A DNA stretch of 64,000 nucleotides from an uncultured Candidatus Poseidoniales archaeon (GCA_902601345.1 CACKMK010000001.1:111810-175809), one strand, 5' to 3'. Positions 18,067 to 29,700 are shown, numbered from the stretch's first letter. Notes: generated by a model not told the origin, from the sequence alone. Numbers and translations are program-made.

Positions 18067-18894
18067 ATGGACACTAGTGAACTGATGAGGGTGACTCCGG
18101 ATGAGCTTGCATCTGCACTACTAAATAGGAGAATGTTGCTCAAGGATAGCCTACCCGGAGTAATTAGGAATCTTGAGGCTGAAGAAGATACCCTATCTCC
18201 AAGGCTGGATAGGATGAGGAAATCCTTCGATGAAGCCAATGAAAAGGTTGCCAAATTCAAGGCCGAGAGGGATGATTTTCAGACCAGCGCTGGCGCTCTA
18301 ATTCCCGATGTTAAACGAATCAGGAAAAAACTGAATGAGTCCGGGGGAATGATCAGTCTTGATCCTAAATGGAAGAAGATGATGTTGCTGGAACAAATTG
18401 AGGAAATTGAGAGCAAGATCCAGACGTCAGCGTTAGACCATAAATCCGAAAGGAAACTACTGGAGGAAAGAAGAGCGTTAATTTCGGAAAATGACAAATG
18501 GATTAGAGATAGGAAGGACTCGAACCCGGAAATGGCAGAGTATCTGGAAAAGAATAAGCAGATGTCTAGATTATTCAAGAAAGCGGATAAGGCACATTCT
18601 CAAATGATTGGTGCCGTTTCTAAAGCACAACCACTCTATGAGAAGTTGACTAGTGCCTCATCGGAGATAAGAGAAATTAGGAGCCAATTGGACCGTGCCA
18701 AGGAGTTGCTCGCTCAGAGCGATAAAGCGATTGACTATTGGGAAAAAAGGATAGAAAACGGATTTGGAGATTTGGGGCCGGGTTTCAGAGATCTCCTCAA
18801 AGGGCAAAAAAACGTTGATACGGGGGGCAGTTCTTCTTTCGCCAAACGTTCTGGGAAATTGGAACAAACGAAATCTAGAGGTGAAGAGGAATGA
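18067..18894 (+). CDS. Coiled-coil protein, first of three
   Basis: 275 residues, mostly long helices (about 35-245) with Lys/Glu/Arg-rich heptads, for example LDRMRKSFDEANEKVAKF and LDRAKELLAQSDKAIDYW. The end is low-complexity and polar. No enzyme motif. The gene is divergent from the zinc-ribbon envelope gene across about 90 bases and its TGA overlaps the next ATG (ATGA), so translation is probably coupled. The C-terminal DLLKGQKNV stretch resembles the post-coil segment of the minus-strand coiled-coil protein at 13159-14148. Function unknown. Confidence 0.68.
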   Translation: MDTSELMRVTPDELASALLNRRMLLKDSLPGVIRNLEAEEDTLSPRLDRMRKSFDEANEKVAKFKAERDDFQTSAGALIPDVKRIRKKLNESGGMISLDPKWKKMMLLEQIEEIESKIQTSALDHKSERKLLEERRALISENDKWIRDRKDSNPEMAEYLEKNKQMSRLFKKADKAHSQMIGAVSKAQPLYEKLTSASSEIREIRSQLDRAKELLAQSDKAIDYWEKRIENGFGDLGPGFRDLLKGQKNVDTGGSSSFAKRSGKLEQTKSRGEEE

Positions 18895-19850
18895 ATGATT
18901 CTTCAAAGGTTTACCAAAGTGATTTCGAGGACCTTTCTACCGATGAAATGGAGGCAATGATTGCTGAAAAGAAGAGCACTTTGAGATCATTGGATTCAGA
19001 GAAGAGGAATCTACAGACGGAAAGGAAGGAGCAAGTGCAGATTGTAAAGGCGCTCAGATCTGCGGTAGTTGGTTTAGAGCGATCCGGAACTGGGAGAAAG
19101 AAGCTTCTGGGGGAGTTTCATTCCATGAGAAAACAGGCCAAGATTCACAGAGAGAAAAGAGATGAAATCAACATAAGAGTCCCTCCCCCGTCGAAAATTC
19201 TAGAGGAGTGGCTTGGCGAAACCTACCTCACATTGACGAAAATAGACAATGACCTGACCGCAGTACCAATGTTGAATCCAGAACTATCGGCATTTAGCAG
19301 ATTCTTCGAGATCCAGTCTTCAATCAAAAAGAAGAGAGAAGCAGAGAAATCTCATTCTAAGTATATTTCCAAATTAAGTGAGATGCGAAAGATCTCTACC
19401 AAACTGGATCAAAACAAAGAAGAGATCGGCAAGGCAAAATCTGAATTGAAGGGAAATGCCCAAATCGAAGTGGACAAAATCAGTAGGAAAGATATAAGCA
19501 AGATTAGTAGAAGTATTTCCTCTATTGACGAGAGAATTGAATCAATCAAGATCGAAACAAATAGCGAAAGAAGTGTGTTGAAGAAGCTCCAGAAGTACTC
19601 TAGACTATCTGCAGTCAGAGGTTCTTCCAGCATAGATGATATTCGCGGAATCGCCGCTAAGGGGGGTTATCTTAGCTCTGAAGAATTAGGGCTGATACTA
19701 GAGACTGGTGGTTTTTCGTCAATCAATGATAGGAAGGATTCACTTCAAGGAGTACCAAAACAGGGTCGAATACCCAAAAAGAAGACCAGAAAGCTTGGTG
19801 TTTCCAGAAGAGGGGGGAGAAAAGGAAAGTCTGCCAGTCGTAGGGACTAA
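18891..19850 (+). CDS. Coiled-coil protein with basic tail, second of three
   Basis: 319 residues of lysine-rich coiled coil with two main helical stretches (about 15-90 and 135-245), then a short ordered-looking segment (SSIDDIRGIAAKGGYLSSEE) and a strongly basic end containing KKKTRKLGVSRRGGRKG. This tail matches those of MBF1 and the protein at 13159-14148. The central part includes an RDEINIRVPPPSKILEEWL motif that breaks the coil. No catalytic residues. It overlaps the gene before it by four bases and precedes the third coiled-coil gene by 25 bases. Confidence 0.7.
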   Translation: MNDSSKVYQSDFEDLSTDEMEAMIAEKKSTLRSLDSEKRNLQTERKEQVQIVKALRSAVVGLERSGTGRKKLLGEFHSMRKQAKIHREKRDEINIRVPPPSKILEEWLGETYLTLTKIDNDLTAVPMLNPELSAFSRFFEIQSSIKKKREAEKSHSKYISKLSEMRKISTKLDQNKEEIGKAKSELKGNAQIEVDKISRKDISKISRSISSIDERIESIKIETNSERSVLKKLQKYSRLSAVRGSSSIDDIRGIAAKGGYLSSEELGLILETGGFSSINDRKDSLQGVPKQGRIPKKKTRKLGVSRRGGRKGKSASRRD

Positions 19851-19875
19851 AGGCAAAATAATCGGTATGGCTTAA

Positions 19876-20772
19876 ATGGAACTCCAAATTCGAAGCACCA
19901 GAGGGTTAACATTGGGGCTCAACCAGTCGAATATCTCATCCGTTTTCGAAAAGAATTCGGAATTGGTCAGCAAGAAGTTGGCCCAATACAAAGAACGTCG
20001 CGATGAGTTGAACGTTAAGGTAAGGGTTCAGCTGGATAAAAGGAACGAAATAAATCTGCAGGTAAAGCAATTAATCACCGAAGTTCAGAAGCAGAAGAGC
20101 TTGAGGAACGAGGCTAATAGCAAGGTTGCTGAATTGAGGAAAGTAAGACTAGAGAGAACAAATGAATTGAGGGATATTAGAGCAAAACTGAGAAGTTCGG
20201 TTGAGAAGAGCACTAGTCAGTCAGGAAAGAAGAGGGGCGGTCCAAGCTCTCGGAGTATTAGAGAACAGATGAACAAGCTTGAGTGGCGCCATCAAACTGG
20301 ACAAATTAGTCCGAGTAAAGAGAAGGATTTCTTTGCAAAGATGAAAAGGCTGCAGGCAGATTTCAAAAAGCTCAAGAAAGAAGAAGAGGATAGTAGTTCA
20401 AGCGTTTTGAGAGAGGTTAGACAGGCAGAAAAAAAGCAGCAGAAGGCTCATGATGCAGTCACTGATGCATCAGAGAAATCTGAAGAAGCCCATTCACTAA
20501 TGATGGAGTTATCAAATGAAGTTGATAGATTGAGGGGTATGGCAAATTCTGAACACTTGGGCCTAACTTCAACCAAGTCAAGTGCTGATGAATTGCATAA
20601 CAAGTATATCATTTCACTAAGGTGCATTCATTCTATGCAGGACATCCTGAAGCTATCTGGTTCCAAGAAGGACCACGAAGAAGAGAGAGTGGAGGTTTCC
20701 GACTTAATGTCCAGATTAATGAGCGGTGACACGCTTTCTGATGAGGACATGATGCTACTTCAGCGGAACTAA
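19876..20772 (+). CDS. Coiled-coil protein, COG1340-like, third of three
   Basis: The clearest COG1340-type member: tandem RDELN/RNEIN/RNEAN blocks (YKERRDELNVKVR, LDKRNEINLQVK, SLRNEANSKV) and the conserved hairpin segment MNKLEWRHQTGQISPSKEK. 298 residues, nearly all helix. It ends in LMSRLMSGDTLSDEDMMLL, a short acidic helix pair. Homologues are widespread in archaea without assigned function. The ATG at 19876 is preceded by an A/T-rich stretch. Its last 18 bases overlap the end of the convergent gene at 20755. Confidence 0.78.
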   Translation: MELQIRSTRGLTLGLNQSNISSVFEKNSELVSKKLAQYKERRDELNVKVRVQLDKRNEINLQVKQLITEVQKQKSLRNEANSKVAELRKVRLERTNELRDIRAKLRSSVEKSTSQSGKKRGGPSSRSIREQMNKLEWRHQTGQISPSKEKDFFAKMKRLQADFKKLKKEEEDSSSSVLREVRQAEKKQQKAHDAVTDASEKSEEAHSLMMELSNEVDRLRGMANSEHLGLTSTKSSADELHNKYIISLRCIHSMQDILKLSGSKKDHEEERVEVSDLMSRLMSGDTLSDEDMMLLQRN

Positions 20773-21705
20773 GTCGTACAAACGGCCGTTTCTTCCATGC
20801 AGAATCTTGTCTGATTCGAGATTTATCAACCAGCCTGGGATGAATATTCTGTGGTGCTTGATCACTGCCATGTGTATATCCAAAACCCATTTTTCAAGTA
20901 GCATGCTCCTGACAGTACCGGAGATGCTCACCTCACCAGAGTCCCCCCTTCTCCTCTCCTCCACTATCTTGGAAATCTGGATTTTTAGCCTGTCTTCGCT
21001 TAGCCAATTCACATTCGGAGGCTCTATTGACCTGATATTCGGGGATTTTTGCATACTTTCTGATTCACCAATGATGCTGAGTCTCTGAGACCAAGGATCC
21101 TCCAGTATTGTCCACTGGCCGTTTTCACTACTTCCACTAGGACCATGCAAATTTCCCGATACTCTCCAAATTCGAGCCTCTAGCAACATTGGTGATGATG
21201 AAAATCCCTCAATTCCTCGGCTTGCAGTCCAAGAGTCTATGTCAATCTTCGAACTGAGTACTTGCAACTCTTCCTCAATGGAACGATTAGAGACGTCATT
21301 AGATTCTATGCCATCTGAGTCTTCCAGAACAGCCGAAGCGACAATATCTCCCGAAAGAACCGCGCTTCCGATCCACTGGGAAATCTGATTTGGCGGAACT
21401 ATCTGAAATTTGGTTCCGTCAATGGGATCGCAATCAGAATGAGTCGGTCGCTCACTAAGTATCAGGTGGAAACCATCTGGGGAATCCATCTCGAATCTGT
21501 CTAGCTCGCTTCTAGTAATTGGTAGAATTCCCGGAGGTGCATGCCAGATGAAGGTTCTTCCTGAATGAATGCCGAAGTCTGGTACTGCTGTGGCTATGCC
21601 GATTGGTTCGAATGGGGATCCAGGTATCCCTATATTGAATGAGTCAAATTCTACTGACCTGATGCTAAGTAGTGCTCGCAATATACCCTCCATGGCCCTA
21701 GGCAT
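20755..21705 (-). CDS. Unknown protein downstream of the RNA polymerase operon
   Basis: 316 residues, soluble, no hydrophobic segments and no motif I recognise. It is rich in Ser, Ile, Asp and Pro, with beta-strand-like patches; the last ~70 residues are more conserved-looking (NWLSEDRLKIQISKIVEERRR then HRIFIPGWLINLESDK). It starts 57 bases after rpl30e, in the position many archaea use for nusA, but it is not NusA (no KH pattern GxxG seen). An ATG four codons in is an alternative start. It may be co-transcribed with rpoA''-rpl30e. Confidence 0.6.
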   Translation of the reverse strand: MPRAMEGILRALLSIRSVEFDSFNIGIPGSPFEPIGIATAVPDFGIHSGRTFIWHAPPGILPITRSELDRFEMDSPDGFHLILSERPTHSDCDPIDGTKFQIVPPNQISQWIGSAVLSGDIVASAVLEDSDGIESNDVSNRSIEEELQVLSSKIDIDSWTASRGIEGFSSSPMLLEARIWRVSGNLHGPSGSSENGQWTILEDPWSQRLSIIGESESMQKSPNIRSIEPPNVNWLSEDRLKIQISKIVEERRRGDSGEVSISGTVRSMLLEKWVLDIHMAVIKHHRIFIPGWLINLESDKILHGRNGRLYDLVPLK

Positions 21706-21762
21706 ATGGTTACATCTTTCAATGGAACGCCATTCTTCATGGCTTAGACCCCGATTTCTAAC

Positions 21763-22059
21763 TCAGACGTTTGGGGCTAGCTGCAATAGATCGCTCTGTC
21801 CCGGATCAATTACGCACAGAGAGCTGACAGGGAATGGCTTTCCGCATGCAGCTCCAAGCTGCCGATTTACCATGGTAACCTGGTGAATTGGTACTGATGG
21901 ATGCGAGTTCCTCAAATCATCAATAAACGACTCGGGGCAATTTGAGGCAACTAGGACTAACTTTGCACCTCCCTTGGTGCAGTTTGATACTGTCTGTCTT
22001 TGTCCGAAGACTAGTTCACCTGAGTTAATTCCTTGCTTGAGCTGCCTTGCTATGTCCAT
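21763..22059 (-). CDS. rpl30e: Ribosomal protein L30e
   Basis: Large-subunit protein of the L7Ae/L30e fold. About 98 residues, with the family's GELVFGQRQTVSNC opening, KLVLVASNCP strand and C-terminal GKPFPVSSLCVID. The ATG at 22059 follows GAGG by a normal spacing after the rpoA'' stop; a TTG two codons upstream is possible. The rpoA''-rpl30e neighbourhood is the common archaeal order, which supports the call. Confidence 0.92.
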   Translation of the reverse strand: MDIARQLKQGINSGELVFGQRQTVSNCTKGGAKLVLVASNCPESFIDDLRNSHPSVPIHQVTMVNRQLGAACGKPFPVSSLCVIDPGQSDLLQLAPNV

Positions 22060-22068
22060 TTTCAAGCC

Positions 22069-23649
22069 TCAGTTGTTTTCTTCGGGGATGTAGAATAGTT
22101 CAACGCTACCCGTTCCTAGCGCTACCGGTTGGCCCACGATAATGTTCTCAGTTACTCCGGATAGGTTGTCCCTTTCGCCGATTACTCCGGCCTTTAGCAG
22201 ATGTGTAACTGTGACCTCGAAAGCCGAACGAGCGAGGATGGAGTGCTTTGTCCCGCTTACACCGTGACGGCCAATTGCCCTAACCTCTCCACCAGTAGTC
22301 ATAACATCTGAGACCATAATCAGATGCCTCACGTCGACATCGAGACCTGCGCCCTCTAGAGTGTCCCACATTTCGTTAATTATGGCCTGTCTGGCGGCCT
22401 CTATACCAAGGTAGTCATGTATCTCATTGATGTTGTTCGTGTACGTTCTTGATCGGTCGACCCCGTCGAACTCACTGACCTTTGATAGGTTTGAGCCGAT
22501 TGTCGAGATGTAATATTCACCTGTTTCGGACATTGGGCCCTGTACCGTGGCTCTGCTAATTCCGGGGAGGCCTTTCAATCGCAGTTTCTTGATCTTGTCC
22601 TCGAGTTGAAGAAGAGCGGTGTAGGTAGGGGGATCGGATGCAAGGGATGCGAGATCTTCTTCCTTTGACACGCCTGGAATGATCCTTAGAGACTTTGGGC
22701 GGTCATCGTCATCAGCCTGCACGTACAGCCTTAGAGCTCTTGAGAGCTTATCTCTGACCTCCGCACCGGTCATTTTCTTCAGCTTCATGTTTTTGTTATT
22801 CAGTTGGAGTAATATGTTCCTCTGAGCTACATCGACGTCAATAGTTGCAATATCTATAGCTGTGGTTGTCTCTATGGATGCCGCTAAGTCTCGCACCAGC
22901 TTTTCATTAGTCCTCAGTGGCTTCCCCTTGGAGTTCTTTTCGTCCATGTAAATTATCATGGTCGGAGTTTGGGGTACCTTCCTAGCGTCGACAATCTCGA
23001 TTATCCTAGGTAGACCCTGGGTAACATTCACTGTAGCCACACCTGCATAGTGAAATGTACGCATCGTCATCTGAGTACCGGGTTCACCAATAGACTGGGC
23101 CGTGGTAATTCCCACTGCCTCATGTGGAACGGCCTTAGCGTCGTTATAGAAATTACTTGCCGAGTTGATTATTTTCTTTGCCTTAGCGGGTGTGACCTTC
23201 TTCTCCCCCCTGCTGTGCAACCCTTGGACAAGTTGGTCTATCATCCTTGGAGTTAGGTTTGAGTCGCTTTCCTCAGCGGCTTTGTTCAGCTGGATGAACA
23301 TCTCGTCATCACTATCGACATCACGGAAGAGTTGCTTCATCTTGGTTTCATAGTCATAGTCCTGCAAGGGGAGCGACCTCTTCGTCCTCCGTGCTCTGGA
23401 CACTGTTCTTCTACGGACAATGGTCTTCTCTGTACTAGCAGCAGAAGCCCTGCTGGATTTTACTGAGCTGGCCATGACATCGTGGATTCTCTGAGAAGTT
23501 CCAGAATCGATTCCACATATCTGAGCGATTTGGCCCGGAGAGAGCCCCTTAACATCGTCCCATTTGCGGTCATCCGCTAACTTGTGAGCGTACTCTTCTT
23601 CGATTCCCAGATCCATCAACTTCTTCTTAGTCGCACTCTTAACTACCAT
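22069..23649 (-). CDS. rpoA2: DNA-directed RNA polymerase subunit A''
   Basis: C-terminal part of the split largest subunit. The core is standard ([26 protein letters not shown], trigger-loop region; [13 protein letters not shown]; the end has [21 protein letters not shown]). It is 526 residues, well above the roughly 380-400 of common archaeal A''. The extra part is an N-terminal ~150-residue extension whose first 47 residues share 24 identities with the N terminus of RpoH in this same window. Its ATG overlaps the TGA of rpoA1 by one base (TGATG). Confidence 0.97.
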   Translation of the reverse strand: MVVKSATKKKLMDLGIEEEYAHKLADDRKWDDVKGLSPGQIAQICGIDSGTSQRIHDVMASSVKSSRASAASTEKTIVRRRTVSRARRTKRSLPLQDYDYETKMKQLFRDVDSDDEMFIQLNKAAEESDSNLTPRMIDQLVQGLHSRGEKKVTPAKAKKIINSASNFYNDAKAVPHEAVGITTAQSIGEPGTQMTMRTFHYAGVATVNVTQGLPRIIEIVDARKVPQTPTMIIYMDEKNSKGKPLRTNEKLVRDLAASIETTTAIDIATIDVDVAQRNILLQLNNKNMKLKKMTGAEVRDKLSRALRLYVQADDDDRPKSLRIIPGVSKEEDLASLASDPPTYTALLQLEDKIKKLRLKGLPGISRATVQGPMSETGEYYISTIGSNLSKVSEFDGVDRSRTYTNNINEIHDYLGIEAARQAIINEMWDTLEGAGLDVDVRHLIMVSDVMTTGGEVRAIGRHGVSGTKHSILARSAFEVTVTHLLKAGVIGERDNLSGVTENIIVGQPVALGTGSVELFYIPEENN

Positions 23650-26600
23650 CAGTTAGCACCCCCAAGGGCATCGTTAAGCACCTGATCTACATCGAATGGG
23701 CTTCCCTTTCTGCTTCTGGCAGGATCGGTCCCATCCTCCCCGTACTCGAATTGGATAATGCGGTTTGCAGTATTTCTTACCGAGGCCTTCGTGTCATTAG
23801 AAACCTTGAGATCGTCCATGGCGTTAATTAGCCTTCTCTGCATGTAACCTGACTTACTAGTTCTGACAGCGGTGTCGACCAGTGATTCCCTACCAGAAAC
23901 TGAAAGCATGAAGAATTCGGTTGGTTCGAGGCCTCGCTTGAAAGATGAAGAAACGAAACCCTTCTCCTTTGATCCCTTGACCTTCCTAGGGAAGTGGGAA
24001 AGGACTCTGTCTTGATAGCCTCGCTCAAGTCGCTTGCCTCGTACTTTCGGCTGGCCAATGGATCCCGCCATCATCGCTAGATTGTCCATTGAACCCCTCG
24101 CTCCTGAGGTTGCCATAAGAACGGCTGAATTGTCTTCGCCAAGTTGTGCCTTCGCGACGTTTCCAGTTTCAGCCTTTGCGGCGTCTAGGATTGTCAGTAT
24201 GTTCTCCTCGAGAGTTTCGTGTGGAGTTCTTCCTGGCCTAGCCTCGTACTTCCTTCCGTCCTTTCCGAACTTTTCTAGTTCGGAATCAACACTAGCACTG
24301 GCCTCAGAGTTGATTCTTACGATCTCTTCCTTAGCCTCGGGAGGCAGGTCTTCGTCATCTATTCCAGTGGTGAATCCCATTGCTGTACAGATGGCGATTG
24401 TCATCTTTGTCATCTTATTGATGAAATCTGCCCCCCTGTCTGTTCCATGTGTCTGGACGACTGCGTCCAGAAGACGTCCATCCTCCGCTCCGATTCCTCT
24501 CTTGTCGATAGAACCGGAAACGTCTCCTTGAGATACCTTGACTTCTTCACCTGCACGATTCTTGAAGTTCAGAGTGAAGCCTCCCTTCACAAGAAGGCTG
24601 AAGACTTCGTTTCCTAACAGTCCGACCTGTCCGTTTCTCTCCACTGGTGGAGGAATGTCGCCCTCCCATCCAATAGAGCTGAGAACATCCATTGCAACTG
24701 GCATTGGAAGGAAGGCCTCTCCATGCGTCAAAAGGTAAGCACCCGTTATGTGATCGTGTATCCCACCAATGACGCTACCTCCATATCTTGGCGATATGAT
24801 GTGTTCCTGGACCCTCATTAGGATTCTTGCCTCGGCCCTGGCTTCCTCACTTTGAATAACGTGTAGGTTCATCTCGTCACCATCAAAATCTGCATTGTAG
24901 GGTGTGCAGTCAGCAAGGTTGAATCTGAATGTCTTGCCATCCATGACTCTTATTTCGTGAACTAGCATTGACATCCTATGGAGTGATGGTTGCCGATTGA
25001 AAATGGTTACATCTCCGTCAATAAGGTGCCTTTCGACAACAACGCCTGGCCTTGGATTGCCATCTCTATCGTACGTGCTTAATCGATCCTCCACATCTGT
25101 GGGGTAGAGGTTACCGTGTTCATCCTCGATATCTGGGCTTCCACAGTGCGGGCATTTCACCTCGAGGTGATCGGGAAGGTACTCGTCCGGATTTTCCACT
25201 TCCCACTTCCAGCGATGATGTATTGCCGCATCTGGGTCGTCTTCAGCTAGGGGGCTTCCATCTTCCCCCTCCCCTCTAAGGTTTGACAGAGTCCTATCCA
25301 AATCCACACTCCACTCAGGAAGGAGCTCGTCAGTCATTGGGTCCCTCCGCATTTGCTCCTTCAAAACAAGGCCTGGGAGGAAGTTAGGAGCTGGGAGGAC
25401 CTCATTCAAATCAGGCCTGTAACCCGGGTACGGCTCCTCTTCACTACCACAATGACAATCTGGATTCAAGCACCTAAATCCTGCCCAGATGTACTTCGTT
25501 CTGTCGGTAATCCTAACCCTGAACCTATCACCCCTGATGATGTAGTTTACACCAGGATGGACATCTGGGCCTCTCAGGATCATCTGTCTGAGTTGTTCCC
25601 TGTTTCTACTTGTGGCCCTGATAGGCACTGTCAGCTCCTTGGCCGTCTTAACTGGGACTCCCACTTCGTTGATCCCGAGGTTCGGATCTGGGCTGATTAC
25701 TGTTCTAGCACAGAAGTTAACTCTCTTTCCAGACAGATTACTCCTGAATCGGCCCTCCTTTCCCTTTAGCCTCTGAGATAGGGTCTTTAGTGGCCTTCCG
25801 GATCTGTGTCGGGCGGGAGGGATGCCACTGGTCTGATTATCAAAATACGTCGTGCAATGATACTGCAGCAGTTCCCAGAGATCTTCGACTATCAGTTGTG
25901 GGGCTCCTGAATCACGATTTTCTCTGAGTCGCTGGTTTATCCTTAGAACGTCTACTAGCTTGTGGGTGAGGTCATCCTCGGATCTATCTCCACTTTCAAG
26001 AGTGATAGATGGCCTAACAGTAATTGGAGGAACTGGTAGTACCTTCATGATTGTCCATTCTGGTCTACTAACGTCTCTCTCCATTCCGAGGAAAATTAAG
26101 TGCTCATCGGGTATCTTTTCAAGCCACTCGCGGATATCACGAGCATTCAGTTTGTGCTCTCCCTTATCCGCCTTCTTTTCTTTGAAGGTTGTAGGCTTAT
26201 CTAGAATTATCTTGCCCTGTTCCGCGCCGCAATGCATGCATATTGCACGCTTAGGGCCGGCGCAAATATTCTCGATATCCTTAATGATTTTCTTAAATTC
26301 CCTCCCGCCAACTCCGTGCTTTAGGATGATGTCGTTCACTCTGTCTCTGTAGTAGTCCTGCTCGGACTTCTCTGGGTCAGTAGGATGCGTTTGCGGAGCA
26401 TCGTGTAGCAAGGCCTTACTGCACGAGTTGCAGGTTGTTTTCAAGCACGTCTTAATTAGACCGGTGAATCCAATGTGCATCACGGGAAGCTCTAGGGCTA
26501 TATGACCGAAGTGACTGGGGCATTCTTCGTGCTTGTTTCCACAGGTTTCACACCTGATACCTGGATCGATTACCCCCATCTTTGGGTCCATCAGGCCTTG

Positions 26601-26744
26601 TTTGAATGCATGGCCATCATCCTTGTAGGTGTCTGCTGTCTTTACTTCGACAGATGACATCTTCCTTATCTCATTTGGATCCATCAGTGTGAATCTAATC
26701 GAGTCTATTCTCTTGGGTATCTTTGCTGCATCTCGGGCGCTCAT
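23649..26744 (-). CDS. rpoA1: DNA-directed RNA polymerase subunit A'
   Basis: Carries the N-terminal zinc site ([17 protein letters not shown]), the DNA-clamp motif [23 protein letters not shown] and the catalytic metal motif [10 protein letters not shown] (about residues 617-626). At 1031 residues it is clearly longer than usual archaeal A' (near 880-900). Most of the excess is an insert at about 415-565 between the NYIIR strand and [12 protein letters not shown]. It contains cysteines at about 425, 430, 432, 531 and 534 that look like a zinc site. The gene overlaps rpoB by four bases and rpoA2 by three. Confidence 0.97.
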   Translation of the reverse strand: MSARDAAKIPKRIDSIRFTLMDPNEIRKMSSVEVKTADTYKDDGHAFKQGLMDPKMGVIDPGIRCETCGNKHEECPSHFGHIALELPVMHIGFTGLIKTCLKTTCNSCSKALLHDAPQTHPTDPEKSEQDYYRDRVNDIILKHGVGGREFKKIIKDIENICAGPKRAICMHCGAEQGKIILDKPTTFKEKKADKGEHKLNARDIREWLEKIPDEHLIFLGMERDVSRPEWTIMKVLPVPPITVRPSITLESGDRSEDDLTHKLVDVLRINQRLRENRDSGAPQLIVEDLWELLQYHCTTYFDNQTSGIPPARHRSGRPLKTLSQRLKGKEGRFRSNLSGKRVNFCARTVISPDPNLGINEVGVPVKTAKELTVPIRATSRNREQLRQMILRGPDVHPGVNYIIRGDRFRVRITDRTKYIWAGFRCLNPDCHCGSEEEPYPGYRPDLNEVLPAPNFLPGLVLKEQMRRDPMTDELLPEWSVDLDRTLSNLRGEGEDGSPLAEDDPDAAIHHRWKWEVENPDEYLPDHLEVKCPHCGSPDIEDEHGNLYPTDVEDRLSTYDRDGNPRPGVVVERHLIDGDVTIFNRQPSLHRMSMLVHEIRVMDGKTFRFNLADCTPYNADFDGDEMNLHVIQSEEARAEARILMRVQEHIISPRYGGSVIGGIHDHITGAYLLTHGEAFLPMPVAMDVLSSIGWEGDIPPPVERNGQVGLLGNEVFSLLVKGGFTLNFKNRAGEEVKVSQGDVSGSIDKRGIGAEDGRLLDAVVQTHGTDRGADFINKMTKMTIAICTAMGFTTGIDDEDLPPEAKEEIVRINSEASASVDSELEKFGKDGRKYEARPGRTPHETLEENILTILDAAKAETGNVAKAQLGEDNSAVLMATSGARGSMDNLAMMAGSIGQPKVRGKRLERGYQDRVLSHFPRKVKGSKEKGFVSSSFKRGLEPTEFFMLSVSGRESLVDTAVRTSKSGYMQRRLINAMDDLKVSNDTKASVRNTANRIIQFEYGEDGTDPARSRKGSPFDVDQVLNDALGGAN

Positions 26745-29700
26745 CTTCTATCCTCCAGTTCTAGTCTCATTGCTACTCCAAGACTCTTCATTTCGTCCAG
26801 GAGTAGTTTGAATGCATAGGAGGTCTGGACGCTATGGACGTCTGACCTATCGCCGCAAACGGGACAGATCGTAGTCCTTCTCTTCCAATCGTAATATGCG
26901 ATATGGCCGCACCTGGGAGTGTTGCAGACCATTAGATTCCAGCCATCTGACTCGTCAAGAAGCCGGTCCTTGATTACCATTGATGCACCATGAGAAATTA
27001 GACAATCACGCTCCATCTCTCCGAATCTAAGACCACCTTGCCTTGCTCTACCTTCTGTTGGTTGCCTAGTTAGGATTTGCACCCTTCCTCTGCTTCTAGC
27101 GTGGAGTTTGCTGCTAACCAGATGGTGGAGTCTCTGGTAATAGATGACTCCTACGAAAGTATCGACAGGGAAGCTCTCTCCCGTCTCTCCGTTAATCATC
27201 GGCTCCCTGCCAGTGTGCCTCAGACCGTTTCTGAGTAGTCCCGATCTGAGTGACTCTTCCTTTTCCCCGGTGAATGCGGTTCCATCTATTCTTCTGCCTT
27301 CCATGGATCCAACCTTCCCTCCGATCATCTCTAACACGTGGGCCACAGTCATTCTCGAAGGTATAGCATGAGGATTGATGAGGAGATCGGGTATTACGCC
27401 GTCTTCTGTGAATGGCATGTCCTCCTCATTTACCAGTCTACCAATTATTCCCTTTTGTCCGTGTCTGCTGGCGAACTTGTCTCCAAGTTCGGGAACCTTG
27501 TTTGTCCTAAGGGTAATTCGAACTAGTCTGCCAGAGTCGAGGGACTCTGTAACGAAGATATTGTCCACCCAACCCTTTTCACCGTGACGAACTAACATAG
27601 AGGACTCCCTTCGTTCCTGCGCCTGCAGGAATGCCCCGTGTGATTCTTCCAGGAATCGGGGTGGACTAGTCTTACCTACAAGGATAGACCTGCCTCCTTC
27701 TTGGCTGGTCAGCTCAATCTCTGGAACTGGTAGTCCATCTCTTTCCAGGTGAGAGTAGGAATCCCACGACTTGAGCCCCTTGATTTCATCGAGGCCCGTA
27801 CCTGGAACCTCGATTCTCTCCTCTTGTCCGCCTGGGAACCTCTTGTTCTCTGCATTGTAAGTCCGGATGAACGCAGATCTTCCGAGGGCCCTCTCAACGG
27901 ACGCTTTGTTCATAATCACGGCGTCTTGCATGTTGTAACCGTGATGGCTGAGGATTGCAACAACAAAGTTCTGACCTCCGGGTCTTTCATCGAATTTGGT
28001 GGACTTCATAGCCCGTGTTCCCACGATTGATCTCTGAGGGTAGTGCATCACATGTGCACGAGTATCGGGTCTAAGTCTGAAATTCGCACTGGCCACTCCT
28101 AGGCTCTGCTTGACCATGGCCGTTCCACCCGTAACCCTTGGTGTTGAGTTGTGTTCAGGATACGGGACCAGAGAGGCGCAAACGCCCATAATGAGTTGGG
28201 GATCGATCTCTACGTGAGTGTAAACCAGAACTGTGTGATCCTTTTTCTCTTTCCTCTTGAGGGCGTCCATGTTTTCTTGATAGTAGTTTAGTGGGACCTT
28301 GAATTTCTCCTTCTTTGACTCCCCATTGGGCATAGTTACTTCTGCAGAAACCTCGGCATGGGATATTCCATGCTCGCCAAGGTTGGTCCACTCTACCTTT
28401 GCTGGATTAATGGGCCGTTTGTTCTTTGGAGAGACTGCTGGCAAATCGAAAGGTCTTGGAGCTATCAAGAGATCTTCTTCCTCTTCGGCATCTACCCATT
28501 CTACAACACCCCCAGATACAAGGTCTGAGAATGTTATCTCACCCGACTCTAATGCTTCCAAGTGCATCTTGGTAATTTGTAGGCTACCATGATCGATTAT
28601 GAGAAGTGGGCGTAGCATTCTACCCCTATCTGTGTTGATGAAAACGTCCCGATTCTCATGGTCATGCCTGATGCTAACCTCTGGTCTTATTCTGCCTGAT
28701 CTGCGTCTCCTCTTGAATTGGCTTACGAGCTTATGCGGTCTCTTGTGAAGGCCAAAGATATCTCCGTTTACATGTATCCTGGAGCCGTCTGCCCATCCTT
28801 CAGGATTATCGTCTACTCCAGCTTCCTTCAACAGTGCCTTGACGTCTTGTTCGGGAACTTCCTCTGAGACGTCTATCATTTGTGCTGCATTCTTTACAAG
28901 GCCACAATTTTGCCCCTCGGGAGTCTCATTGGGACATAGTCTGCCCCACTGTGTAGGGTGCAAATCTCTTGCCTCGAAATGGGGCTGGCTTCGAACGAGT
29001 GGGCTTGTGACCCTCCTCATGTGAGAGAGGGCAGACAAGTATGTCGTCCTATCTAGGAGCTGGCTTACTCCTGACCTCCCCCCGACCCAATTTCCTGTAG
29101 CAAGGGCATGCATAATCTTGGTTGTTAGGACGTCAGGACGAAGGCAAGAAGAAATTCTTAGTTCCCTCTTTCTATTGTGGTGTCTCTCCAACTGGTACTT
29201 CAAGTCCCGAGCCAGTTGTTGTAGGCTTACCCTAAAGAGATCCTCCACAAGATCGCCTGCTAGGCGAACACGCTTGTTTGCGTAGTGATCTTTGTCATTG
29301 GGATCCTTATCCATTATGGCCATCTCTAGAACTTGTCTGGCAATACGGCCTAGGAAAATTGCTTTCTTCTCTCTATTATCGAATTTCGATCCTAGGTGAG
29401 GTAGTAGTTCGTTATCAAGTAAGTTTTGAATTCTAGATTCTCTGTACTCCTTCTGCTGACCTGCTGCGAATTTCTTCTCCAGCCAAGCTAGGGCCTCCTC
29501 GGATGTGTCAACACCATACTCCTCATTGTCCCTAAGGTCGTTGAGATTAGCAACAGTGTACTTCATGGCCTCGGGAGGTCCTGCAATGGAGGCGAAGATA
29601 TCCATATCCTTGGCTACTCCAAGTGCTCTCATCAGGAGCACGAGAGGAATGGGCGTAGTTCCGGCACTAGGAATCTTAACCATTAGCATTCCATCTCTTC

